DNA of 64,000 bases from Struthio camelus (lineage: Eukaryota; Chordata; Aves; Struthioniformes; Struthionidae). Both the position numbers and the translations under genes were made by a program. Within the stretch, counting starts at the first letter, position 1, and each line of letters begins with the position of its first letter. The notes below the pieces were generated by a model that searched no databases, was not told the DNA's origin, and saw nothing but the letters and a program-made list of their open reading frames with translations. The DNA is taken from assembly GCF_040807025.1 (NCBI RefSeq), contig NC_090981.1, forward strand, positions 68,209,645 to 68,273,644, given 5' to 3'. Positions 53,219 through 63,625 of this stretch are shown in pieces.

Positions 53219-54270
53219 TTGCTAGGGTTATGCGTCTGTGGTTCTTTCGGTCCGATCGTCGTGGGCTGTTTCGGGTTGGCAGCACGCGGGCAGAACGGAG
53301 CGTTTTACCTGCGCTCGGGGCGCTCTGGAGCCGGGAAGGAGCGCGGGGACGGCCACGTCCTGGCCAGCGAGCCGCAAGCCGAACGCACCCAGTCACAAGG
53401 GTGCCGGCTACCAGATTTGATGTAAATACTTTGGGTCCTAAATCTCAAATGAGATCTGCTTGTGGTCCCAGATGCTGGGAGGAGGTCACCATCACGGGCA
53501 TGTTGCTGCCAGCAGGAGCGAGGGCAACGCCGCTGCCGCCTCGCCGGGTGAAAGCCTGCGACATTAGGAGGCCTCGCCACGGGCACCCCGGCAGCGCCCA
53601 TTGCTGGGGCTACACTGACCTCTAGAGGCTTTGTCCTTTATCGTCTCCTTGTCCCGAACCGATGATGGCAAGTTTGCATTTTCGGTCCTTGAGGCTAGGG
53701 CGAGAGGGTGAAACGAGAGCAGGAAACCCCCGAGCAGTTAGGAAACGCGAGCAAGCAGAGGCAGTCCGCGCTGGACCCACGCCTGACGGTCCCGCTGCAG
53801 ACGAACTGGGCGCATCTTTAACAGCAGTTTCATTTCTTTTAAGGAAACCGGTTCCACTGTTTGTCTAAAAGACCGTGTCGGTGTCGGCCCGGCAGAGCTC
53901 CGGAAAGGCCCAACACGTGGTCGGAGTCAGACGAATGCTAATGGCGGATGGAAACAAAGCCGAGGGAGCTGAGATTCGGCAGAGAGGGCTGGGAAAGGTG
54001 CGCTGACCGTTTCTTGTGCTTTGCCTGAAGGTTAAAACTGGGGAGTGGAAAAGAGAGGAGTTGTAATAGTATTATTCCTTCAAAGGAATCTCTGCAGAGA
54101 AACCCTTCGCCAAGAGCATGAACGTTCACCCCTGTTCGCCGGGCTGGCAGCGTCGTTCTGTCCTTGGAAAAATAACCAGGTAGGCTCTGACCGCAGCACG
54201 CCCCTCTCGGCCCTGCGGCCGCTTCGCACCACCTGCTGCCTGGCGCCGGGAGCTTCTCCTGACTAAGGGA
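53219..54270. promoter_or_regulatory. Orphan CpG island, candidate promoter
   Basis: By hand count about 23 CpGs fall in 53219-53412 and CpG density stays high to about 54270, with GC clearly above both flanks. In a CpG-depleted vertebrate genome this indicates a germline-unmethylated CpG island, and most such islands are promoters. A 181-codon plus-strand frame (53080-53625) crosses it, but GC-rich DNA makes such frames common and I see no domain. A possible 5' splice site (CCAG|GTAGGC at 54180/54181, plus) lies inside. MBD2 starts far to the right and ends near 60.4 kb, so this is not the MBD2 promoter. An unannotated noncoding RNA, an alternative promoter or a CpG-rich enhancer are the main options. 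Confidence 0.6.
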
Positions 54271-54527
54271 AAGAGTTGCACCGGACAGAGGTGGAGAAAC
54301 TCCGTATCCTACCCTCCGCTGCACTTTCTGTCACCTCCTGTCCAACCTCTTTCCCCATAGAGATTTTAGCCAGGGGAAAAGGGAGTACGGGATAATGTGA
54401 AACAGCATGGCGGGAGCTACTTTTGCTGCACAAAATGGGAAATGCATAAGATCCCTTCAGGGGACCCTAGGCAGAGTCACCTGCCTAAAACATTGCAAGG
54501 AGCTAGATATCTTAGTTAGCCAACTTA

Positions 54528-54549
54528 TTTGTATCCTTTTGGATACAAA
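54528..54549. repeat. Short hairpin, 9-bp perfect arms
   Basis: TTTGTATCC and GGATACAAA flank a TTTT loop. It is too short for a microRNA precursor and its function is unknown. Confidence 0.5.
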
Positions 54550-55492
54550 AAGCCAACGCATTGCCATATAACTCCTTTTTAAGTAGGTGTTCGGTTTAGC
54601 CTGCTTTATCTTTAGCATAGCTTGGTGCAATTTAATTGATTTCAAGACCAACACATGAATTCAAATTTTAACCGTGAATGTGAATCTCTTCTTTAAACTG
54701 GCGTGAAGCATCTGAATGACACTACCAGCACAGGACATGGATAGAAAGTGCAATCAGTGATGCATCAATGAAGTGACGCCAGCTTTACTGAAGAAATGAT
54801 CACACTTTTGACATAAAACCTGGTGAAAAGTCAGTCTTTCCACTACAGATACGAAACCGACGGCTTTCACCCAGGTTCTTCTAAAGTCAACGAAAAAGCA
54901 TCCGCTCATTTTATTGAAGTGAATTTTAGCATATTTAACACTTTAACACCCCCCAAAAGACTATTGCATTGTTTTAAGCATCTGCCTCAAAAAATACGTG
55001 ATACAAAAGACAATGCTTACTAGTGCACCAAAAAGGCGTCCTCTAGCTGTAACACTGATCTCTTTATAAAAATCACTGCTGTTTTGAAGGTTCTCAAGCG
55101 GTGCTTACAGTGTAAGTGACATTTGCTTTTTTCCCCAGAAGATGGTGACATATTCTGCACCACAGCTTTTCTCAAGTTGCCTTTTTAACTTAATCATCAG
55201 CCAACCCACGAAGGAAGAAGGAAGAGCTGAGCATTTTGCTATCTAGGGAATAATGGCCCTTCTTTGAGGACACAAAGGGAGAGCTAGCTATATATAGTAT
55301 CAGATTTTGTTTTGGTTGCGTTAAGGAGGCTGCTTCAGACTTAAAGGTTGTCTTAGTTTCTCTGAAGATGCGCCCAATGAACCACTATGGTCTGCTCCTG
55401 GCAAACAGGATATGCACAGACAGGGTAAGTCTGCAGCTACCGCTATACATGAGCACGCAAGCCATTTCTGTGTACAAAATACACTATAACTA

Positions 55493-55518
55493 TTTTAACC
55501 AACACTGGTTGGTTAAAA
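55493..55518. repeat. Perfect 11-bp inverted repeat with 4-nt loop
   Basis: TTTTAACCAAC and GTTGGTTAAAA flank ACTG. The paired AACC/GGTT halves resemble grainyhead/CP2-type sites, but their spacing is wider than usual. It is the longest perfect inverted repeat I noticed in the window. Confidence 0.5.
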
Positions 55519-58500
55519 ACACTGTCGGATGGCAGTGATAGCCCAAATGAGACCTTACTGAACTTCCTCCACAGACTAGACGTAATGTAAACAACATCCA
55601 AATAACTGCTCAGGGAGTTCTTGGGTTAGTTGTGGTCGCAAGCAATGCTCTGGTTAACAACCTGCAGTTTCTTCACCGAATAGCTACAAACAGAAGATGC
55701 GGGCAACTGTTTACATCCAGCTTCAGGCAAGGAACCTGCCCGAAACTGCTGATGTCACATTAAATGTTTTCATAAAGGTACTTTTAAAGGTTTACTTTAC
55801 AAAGAACCCTTCATCAGGACTGGGGAAGAGACAGAGGAAAGAATCCAGGTGATTGATGAATCTCTGACCCATCTTTTAAAGAATCGTAGCAACTAAGTAT
55901 CACGCACATATTGCAAATCATATATATTACCAAAAAGTTCAGTACAAAGCAGCATGTGAACATGTCCCTGCTCGAATGAAAAATCAGAAGTGCATACGGT
56001 AATCATTTGTTTACCTGAGGCATATGGGAGGAAAAAATACGGATTGTCAACAAGGACAACTGAAAATATCTGCTTGCATAGAGAAACAAAGTCACCCCTA
56101 TGCCAATAGCTGGCAGAAGTTTGTGGACAACGTTCATCATACCCTTCCTGCATATGTTCAGTGGAAAAGAGACAGAGTTTTACATTGATACCTCGGAGCA
56201 GGGACAGAAAACGTTCAGGAAGCAAAGGTAGTTTTTGCCAGGCATTTACTGCTTGTAATATGCAAAGGGAATTGCAGTTCAAGCAATGGAATTACCAAAG
56301 AGCCGTCTGCGCTCTGGAGATGTGCTTTATCTCGTTGCCCGTGATTCTAGAGTTACCCTGATGCTCAGAGACACCATTTTGCTCCTTGTAACACAACATA
56401 GTTGTGATGGTTAAGAACTCGGTTAAGCAGGAAGAGACGCTGGTCTAATGGCAGCAGCTTGTCAAGAGGAAAAATAAATGCTCTCTTTCCCCACCCTACT
56501 TCAGCCAAACCAGGTGCGGAGTTACTGTCGCAAGTCATCCGCATTGCAGATAAGAATAGCAAATCTTTGGATTTAAGAGTTGTTTTGTGAGTTCTTGTTC
56601 CACTGAATACAGTGACTCCAAAAAGAAAAGAGACAGATAAATAACTTATCAAAAATTGTGGTTTTGAACTACTTGTAAATGCATTCTTGAAAGTGCCTGC
56701 AAAACTTACCAATTTGCACAGGGTTCTGTAAGAGAGTAGGCTGCAGAGCCCTCCCTGGTGTGAACTTCCAAATTCTTCAAACGAGCCCTTTAAATAGGCA
56801 CTGAATCATTTTTATTTTTTTATTTTGACACCTGCTTTTATATGAAAGAGTGCATTCAAAATTTTACATAACTGCAGCTTTTATCATGTCAAACTTATTT
56901 GTGACAGTATAAAGCTAAAAGAGAAAAAGTGTAAGTCCTAAAACATTACTCAAAACTATTAGTTTTTTAAAGAAAGGTGTAAGAGAATGATGAAGGTTAT
57001 TAATGATACATTAAAATTCAGTTGAACTCCGGCAAAGTACTAAATTGGCGAGAGCTACGCATGCCAGTACCGAAGGTCTGAAGGAAACAAGCTCACGGCG
57101 GTAGTGAGATGGACAAGCAGTGTAAAAAGTCTTTTTCAGGTCTAACTCCTGCATTGACCTCAAGCTTATCAATAGATAAGCTCACTACTTCTTCTTGCCC
57201 AGAGGTAAATGTCTTTAAACTAGCAGCTCAGTCTGGGGCTTTGTTTTTTCTAGAGTTATTTCTCTCTCCCAGGAAAAAGAAAGAAAAATACGCAGTTGTT
57301 TTATAGCTGGTGAAGGAGCAAATCAGAAAAGTCTACTTCCTTCCCAAAACAGACCAGCAGTTCGAGGGAAGGTCCTAAATCCCAAGACTCTCCAGTCACA
57401 AGTGAGAATCCTAACGCTAAGCTATAGAATGCGACATTCTTTCCAGTCCACTGAATTTTGAACCATTTTCTTAAAAGTGGAATGGCTTTATTTGGCAGCA
57501 TTAGGGATACCTCTAGGTAGCGTACAACAGGAGGATTTTGAGGGGTGGAGAGATGTCAAGACGTGGAATCCCACATTTTAAATCAGCCCAGAGAGATTAC
57601 AGAATTAAACTGAGCTCTTCCTCATCTAAGGCAACGTAAAACAAAAAGTGAGACGCTACCATAGTCTTAAAAGGAAAGAGACTCCTGCTAGCATTTTTTT
57701 TTTCATATGCAAATATAAATAAAAGAGTTTATAAGGATAAAAGCATGCAAGAGCTTAAAAGTTTCCTGAACGTTAAGTGTTGAGCTGGAAACGCAAAAAG
57801 TACATAAGCACCAAGAACTACTGGGAACAGCATTCCAGAGCACCCGTGACCGAGGTGAGACAAGGTGTAGCTTGCTGCTTTCTTATGCCTCCTAGTCTGA
57901 GGCCTTTCTTTGTGGAAAGGATGCAAGCAGCTCAAGAGCTTCACTCAGGCACGGATTTCACTAAGTGGACCTGACAATTAGATACTGCAGTACTTAGCAC
58001 CACTGTGTCTACACCTTCTTCGGATCTGGACTGAAATGTTGTAAAACTTAGCCGTTAAAGCCATCAAGACGGACAAACTAAGTATACTGACACTTGCAAG
58101 GAAGCGGAGATGAGAGATGACGCTTGAGGAGAAATTCTATCAGAGTAAAGGGAAAAGAGAAAAGAGAAAATGTTTTTTTGCTGGGAAAAGTTAAATATAT
58201 TTTATAGATTAAAAAAAATAATCTGTAACCACCAACATTCCAACCACCAGGATACAGAGAAGCCATTGAATCTTCCTTCAAAAGATAAAGCAGTGGTTGC
58301 CCAGCCTAGGTGCACTGTATCCACCAGGATTTGCAGCCAGAACCACATCCTCTGTATGAATGTATACGCAGGCTGCAGGCAAGTGGTAGCTTTCCCTCTT
58401 GCTAGTTTTATAGATTTCCAGATAGAAAAATATTGCTGAAGACAGAAAATCATTCAATTCCAAGCTGCTCCAAGGACCATTAAGCCACCGCTACAGTAGA

Positions 58501-58725
58501 TTTATACCCATCTCTTTATGATCTTATTGCCAACAGATGAAAGGCTTCCCTCAGCACCAAGAGTTTGATGTGGTGACGAAAGCATTAGTGGAAATTCTTC
58601 CCTCAAATTTTTTGAGTCAAAACTTTGGAAACTTCTTGGTTTTTAATACACAGCTTTCGAAGTTTTTCTTCCCCTCAGGGCTTTTCACCTCTTTTGGTAA
58701 GAGTGGTTACTCACCAAAACATCAC

Positions 58726-58743
58726 AAAAAAAAAAAAAAAAAA
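58726..58743. repeat. Poly-A tract (18 A)
   Basis: Eighteen consecutive A with no preceding retroposon sequence that I recognise and no obvious target-site duplication, so a simple tract rather than a processed-pseudogene tail. Confidence 0.8.
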
Positions 58744-59468
58744 GAAGTGGTAAAAGATACCAGCAAAGAAAAGAACAGCGCGTTAAATAAAGTAGCAACA
58801 TTTCATAAAAGCTACAGCAGCTGGGACACCTTTCTGCCCCAGATGAGGAGGTGTAATGAGCCCTGTAAGATGCTGTACATCCAGTCTCTTGGTTTTCAGC
58901 AGGAAATTTTGTGCGCAAGACATCAGACCCTTCCCCCCAAGGCATTAAGTGTTAACATTGGTGTAATAGGCAGTAACAAAACTACAAGCCATAGTCAAAT
59001 AGCTACTATTAAGAGTAGCCTTTCTTCTGAAAGGGCTGTATCTGCTTTTTGAGCTTACATGAAAGATTTTAATCAGGAAGAACCTTTTAAAGCAACTTCT
59101 GTGCCAGTTTTATTGCACTTTAACATGCAGTCATGTGAGGAGTAATGACCTAGTATTTTCATCCCTAAAATGAGACTGCATTGTACAGCTACACAAGAGA
59201 AGTCACTCAAATCCTCATCTGGGTTCATGAACTCTTTGGTCAGTAATTGCACAGAAATAGAATACGAGAAACCGAATACGAGTATAAACTACTTTTAAAT
59301 TGAACTAATTGTCAATGATTAGGTGCAGTCTCTGATCTTCGCTCAAGTTCTACCTCCCAAGATCCATCTGTCAAATCCTCACCTTGTGTTCTGAAAAGTT
59401 AGTAGGTAGTGCAGCGTATGTCTATTCCTAAAGAACGTCTTAAAGACATTCACCAAATAACAACAATT

Positions 59469-59514
59469 TGCTGTCATAGAAGTTTGTTTCTTTCTGCTGT
59501 CATAGAAGTTTGTT
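59469..59514. repeat. Two 20-bp direct repeats, 26-bp period
   Basis: TGCTGTCATAGAAGTTTGTT occurs at 59469-59488 and again, identical, at 59495-59514, separated by six bases. It looks like a local slippage duplication. Confidence 0.85.
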
Positions 59515-60342
59515 AGTAACAGGCTCCGTTCTTTTCTTACGGAGAGAGACTGATTGTTCCCTGGTCTGTGACCAGACTGGAAAAGACCAGATCCATTTCT
59601 TTACTTTCTGCCCAATTCTAGAGCAGAAGGAAGCTAATTCAGGAAAATTATGATTTGTCTTCAATCTCACCCCAAACCCATCCCAAGAAAGCCTGCAGCA
59701 AGATCCAGTGTCTCTTTCCCTTTCGTCTTGCAATCAGTATTGCTTGGACAGAAGAGAGATGCTGGAAATAATGGAAAAACTCCCCCATCGTGAGCTGCAG
59801 ATCACTATGATATAGTCGTAGTTACAGGGGAGCAGACTTTGTTCTAAACCTAGAACTACTGTGACCTGTCAGGCAACTTAGTCTTTACATCTCAAGGGAA
59901 GTTAAGTAAACCAGCTCAGTTACCTGACTATTCAGGAACTATGCAAGAGCCTACTCACTTCACAAAACTCTTTGCAGTGCCATAGGCCATCCTGATATCC
60001 AAACTGCTTTGTCTGCCTAGACAGAAACAAAAATCAAGTTTTGGCACCTGCTGCATTCTGTGCTGAAGACACTTTCTTTGCAGTTTCACTTTGACCTCAA
60101 AGCAGAACTTTGTAAAGTCATGCTGGCTATTTATTTTTGGCTCTCTTCTGTCTCAGAGGAAATACACAATTGTACTTCATCTCAGCTGAAAAATCCACAA
60201 TTGCACCTGAGTTCAGACAGATTTCCTGAGGCAGTGCTCTGGGCAAAGAGAGTACATTTTGATATATGCCTTTCCCAGCCTTTCCAATCTCTGGCTATGT
60301 GAACACTGAAACAGGGGCAGGGATAGTCTTTGCTTACTCTAT

Positions 60343-60388
60343 CCACAACACAACAAGTTTTCAACTGATTGGAATATAATCATTTATT
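60343..60388 (-). terminator. Poly(A) signal and GU-rich element, proposed MBD2 3' end
   Basis: On the minus strand AATAAA (60388-60383) is followed 25-40 nt later by CTTGTTGTGTTGTGG (60357-60343), the classic downstream GU-rich element. Cleavage would fall at about 60362-60372. A second AATAAA lies slightly upstream in the transcript (60455-60450) and another at 61670-61665, so shorter forms are possible. This site has the best flanking context. It lies about 3.1 kb beyond the MBD2 stop codon, a normal distance for a long vertebrate 3' UTR. Confidence 0.6.
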
Positions 60389-62601
60389 TATCTTTACAGT
60401 GATGACAGAAGAATGTACAGGTTCTTTCACCCATAGGTATAAAAATCTGTTTATTTACACTGAGTCACAATAGTCTTTAACTGGGAAATCATTCTGTTCT
60501 CCTGATCCATCCTTACCAAAAACCACAGGAAAAACAAATATTTAGTACAGGCAATATAATTCCAGTAGGTTTGCAACCTGGCATCAAAAGCTCAGCTTTA
60601 GATTAAGGGTAATGTTCAATACTTAAAAAAGGACTTTAAGTCATAGGACACAAAATAAAGTTGCTTTTCAAATAAGATATATACATCAAAAATAGGAGTC
60701 TAAAAAAGGCATTGGTTTTAATGCTATTAGAAAGCTATATAAATGTGCATGGGTCCATTTCTTCTTATAACGAAAGACCGAAGGAGAAAGTGCCTCTGGC
60801 TTTTAGGAATTTCCTCCTGGGACAAGTCAGTTAAAAGTACCTGTAAAAGAGAAAGAAATTACCTCTTTTGCAAAAAGTCAAGGCTGATGGTTGAGTCAAT
60901 TAGAATAACTTTGTTTAAACAATTGTAGTGCTTCAGATCCATGGTAAGAACATATTATAAGTACTCTGCCAGTGGCTAATAAAAAAATTAATACAATGTA
61001 AGTAGCTACTCAATTGTTGAGTCCTACAGATCCCTAGTTACCTGTTTTTGAACATTACCCACAAACATAACATGCTTTTAACATCTAACCTCTTTCACAA
61101 TGCACCTTTGTGCATGTTACCCTTGTGCAGTATTTGATTATGCTCTTAAATCACTTTTTGAACTCCCATATTTTAAATACAGAATACTGTACCTTAAAAA
61201 GTTTCTTAATATATGCAGATCACACTAGAAAATTAATCAGTATGAAGGAAAAAATATTTGCAGCTTCCAAGCTATTATACATTAAGTAATCCACAAAAAT
61301 CTTATTCAAGTCTAGAATTAAAGCCATTGAGGGGAAAGGAGTTCACGGAATAGAGCCAACATATTGGCTATATATATGTAAATAGGTATGAGTTCACAAG
61401 TTAATGACACTCAAGGTCTACTAATCAAATTGATTTCTGCAGAGAACTACAGTAGCAGTACAAAAATAACCACTTCTATAAATAGATTTATGACTCCATT
61501 ACAAAATAATTATTTCATGCTAAATTAAAAAGTTCAAATCGACGGTTTGATCTGAAAATAGCAAGGGTTTGAAATTTCACATCTTAAGTCAATGTTCTTG
61601 CCTGACTTTCTTCAAAAACACCAATAATTAGACTTTCACAGGAGAAATACTCAAAGATTAAAAGTTTATTAGTAAATATCTACAACTTAAAATAATTAAA
61701 ACATTCCAGTAGCCTGGAAAACGTCACGATTATCAGCCTGTTAGGTGGACTAAACAACACTGGGAAATAGCTCTCATTACAACATAAAGATCAGATTTCC
61801 ATTTATGTTGCACCATTACAAAAAGTAATACAAATTACCTGCATTAGAAACATGAATATTAAGCAGCCGGTAGGCATATTGTAGATGGATTTTGCTTCTA
61901 ATTGTAAGAAACAATATACCCTTAAATACGCAACCTAGCGCACAATCCAGACAGTGAGCGCAGAAGTAACGCCAGGCTGTAGGGCATGCCAAGGGTTACA
62001 TTCTTTTTATAAGGAGAAGCCAAAACACTATGAAATTATCACTCTTTGTACAATTTTGAAGCAAAATTCATCATAGATTTTGCATCAAATTCTCTTTTCT
62101 TTAGTGAGTAGTAGAACTACAGTTAAATGGAGCACAATATGGTCATACAGAACTGTCCTTCAGATGTGAAAATAGCTCTAACGATACCTCTGAGGTCTGG
62201 TGGTTGTTCCATGAGAAGTGCTATGGCTTCACACACAACCTCCTTCCACCCTCAGCAGCCCACTATATATGTTCTACCCAGAGGTTCCCTGAGGTTCAAA
62301 TGCCACAGGTAGCAAGAGTACCCGGCTCTGTGTGGGTTACAGGCACACACAGAAAGGGCAGTGTAACTTCTGTCTGGAGTCAGAAAAGTACGTCCCAGCA
62401 ACAGCATGAGCTAAGGTATGGACAGCTGCAGTGCACGTCAGTAGGCCATGGAGAGCGCACCAGTTTGAATCGATCTGTTTAGCAGCCTTGCTAAAGCAGG
62501 TCACAGCTTGGCAACTTCCATCCTATGCCTACAAAAATTACCACAGCATAGTATTCACAGTTGTACAAAAGTTAATTTCTTTGTATCAGTCAAATGGGAA
62601 A

Positions 62602-62614
62602 ATATATACATACA

Positions 62615-62645
<31 letters not shown>

Positions 62646-62701
62646 TTTTCCCTTGTGGATAGCTACTCCAGAACAAAAAAAAAAAACCACACACACACAC
62701 A
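62602..62701. repeat. Microsatellite cluster (CATA)n, (CA)n and poly-A
   Basis: A TACATACATATA run leads into a (CA)n repeat ending at 62645. After 29 bp come 12 A (62675-62686) and a second, shorter (CA)n to 62701. It lies inside the proposed MBD2 3' UTR or its intron and is likely polymorphic. Confidence 0.9.
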
Positions 62702-63276
62702 AAAAACAAATGAAATCTTTTAAAATTTTAAAATTGGAGGGCTCAGAGCCAACACAACGATCTCCAGACAGAATTCTTAGTTGTTAAAATTTCTGCTTAC
62801 TCGTTATGAAAAGGTCTTATCTCAAAGCTCTGAGCTTTCATAAATGAGCACTACTAGCTCAATGGAAACAAGAGAATAAATTGTCACTCTTCTGCAGATA
62901 ATTCTTAAAAAAGGCTTTAAGAAAAGTGCATGGCAGATCAACAGATCAATACTGTAAGCAGGGATGAAATGCAAGAAGATACTTTGGAAAATAAATTTGT
63001 AGAGGCATTATCCATTTGAAACTAAATACAGAAGTTTCAGGAACTTGTTTTGTAACTTTATTAAATTAAATTTTGAGGAACAGAAAAATGTTTACCCCAG
63101 TAAACCTTAGACTGCTTTACCCTCGTTTCACATCAAGTAGTAAACACCAGAAAATATACCTGCTAGGTAGCAGGTACCTCTGGAATGGTTTCCAGAGAGT
63201 GGGCCTTTAACCTAAATGATGAAAAATACTATTTTTTTCCCTTCTCCGGTGATCTGTGTAGCATGTTAGGATGTTC

Positions 63277-63299
63277 ATTTGCATGTTGTTCATTTGCAT
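63277..63299 (+). promoter_or_regulatory. Tandem octamer (ATTTGCAT) motifs
   Basis: Two exact ATTTGCAT octamers (63277-63284 and 63292-63299) sit inside a short direct repeat of TGTTCATTTGCATG, and a third partial unit (GATGTTCATA) follows. ATTTGCAT is the consensus for POU-domain factors (OCT1/OCT2 and relatives). They lie about 200 bp past the MBD2 stop codon, in the likely 3'-UTR intron, so an intronic enhancer is possible. A slippage duplication of one chance motif is the simple alternative. Confidence 0.35.
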
Positions 63300-63478
63300 G
63301 GATGTTCATAGATGCAAAGCTGCCTCAGTGATCTGCTGATATACTGCATGTCAGCTAACATATGTGCTGGGAGAAAGCAGGACTGCTTCTGAACGAGATA
63401 CTACCGTCCACCTGGTGACTGCTGAGTGACTGCCAGCAGCTGAGATGTATAAGTCTCAGAAGTGCCCCCAGGGATCTG

Positions 63479-63487
63479 ACTTACCTG
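63479..63487 (-). other. Strong 5' splice site just after the MBD2 stop codon
   Basis: The minus strand reads CAG|GTAAGT, a consensus U1-complementary donor. The exon would end at 63485, 11 nt downstream of TAA. At that distance (under about 50 nt) a downstream junction should not trigger nonsense-mediated decay, which fits a normal 3'-UTR intron. Confidence 0.75.
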
Positions 63488-63495
63488 ATTTCTTT

Positions 63496-63625
63496 TTATG
63501 CTTCATCTCCATTATCCATTTCTACATCTATATCTTTTGTCGTATCAGCTGCTCGTGACAAGATGTCTGCCATTAGTGCTTCCTCCAGTTTTTTACGCAC
63601 TTGTTGCACCCGCTCTTCTTGTTTT
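63496..63625 (-). CDS. MBD2: MBD2, last coding exon (C-terminal 42 residues, partial gene)
   Basis: Methyl-CpG-binding domain protein 2 reads methylated CpGs and recruits the NuRD remodelling/deacetylase complex in the nucleus. The exon opens after a strong acceptor (CTTTTTTTCTCCCTTCAG, minus), its first base completing a split codon (arginine in the family). It then encodes KQEERVQQVRKKLEEALMAD, ILSRAAD and an acidic tail ending DVEMDNGDEA before TAA. From established work, the KQEERVQQVRKKLEE helix forms the antiparallel coiled coil with p66-alpha (GATAD2A). ILSRAAD and the short DGDEA-type tail separate it from MBD3, which has MLAHVEE and a long Glu/Asp tract. The tail just after ILSRAAD (TTKDID) differs from the human form as I remember it. 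The MBD domain, Gly/Arg repeat and transcription repression domain lie upstream, beyond 64000. Too short for ordinary ORF calling. Confidence 0.93.

Larger units (their letters stand above)
54271..60364. other. Intergenic DNA between the CpG island and the proposed MBD2 3' end
   Basis: No exon or LINE was recognised. The longest frame (58537-59052, plus, 171 codons) contains a lysine run encoded by a poly-A tract and no known domain. Simple repeats and hairpins within are listed separately. Confidence 0.55.
60365..63495 (-). other. MBD2: Proposed MBD2 3' untranslated region, probably with an intron
   Basis: This AT-rich stretch without long frames lies between the MBD2 stop and the best poly(A) site. 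A strong 5' splice site 11 nt after the stop means the mature 3' UTR is probably the first 11 nt joined to a separate noncoding terminal exon. Possible 3' splice sites on the minus strand include CTATTTTCAG, with the exon starting near 61544. I cannot choose among candidates from sequence alone. If the donor is skipped, the whole stretch would be one continuous 3' UTR. Confidence 0.5.

Noticed and set aside
53080..53625. 181-codon plus-strand frame in the CpG island
   Set aside because: GC-rich sequence is poor in stop codons. The translation is arginine-rich low-information sequence and other frames are open too.
58537..59052. 171-codon plus-strand frame
   Set aside because: It runs through an A18 tract giving a lysine run and has no domain; it looks like chance.
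60060..60302. Possible additional coding exon left of the MBD2 poly(A) site
   Set aside because: The frame is on the opposite strand to MBD2 and has no domain or splice support.
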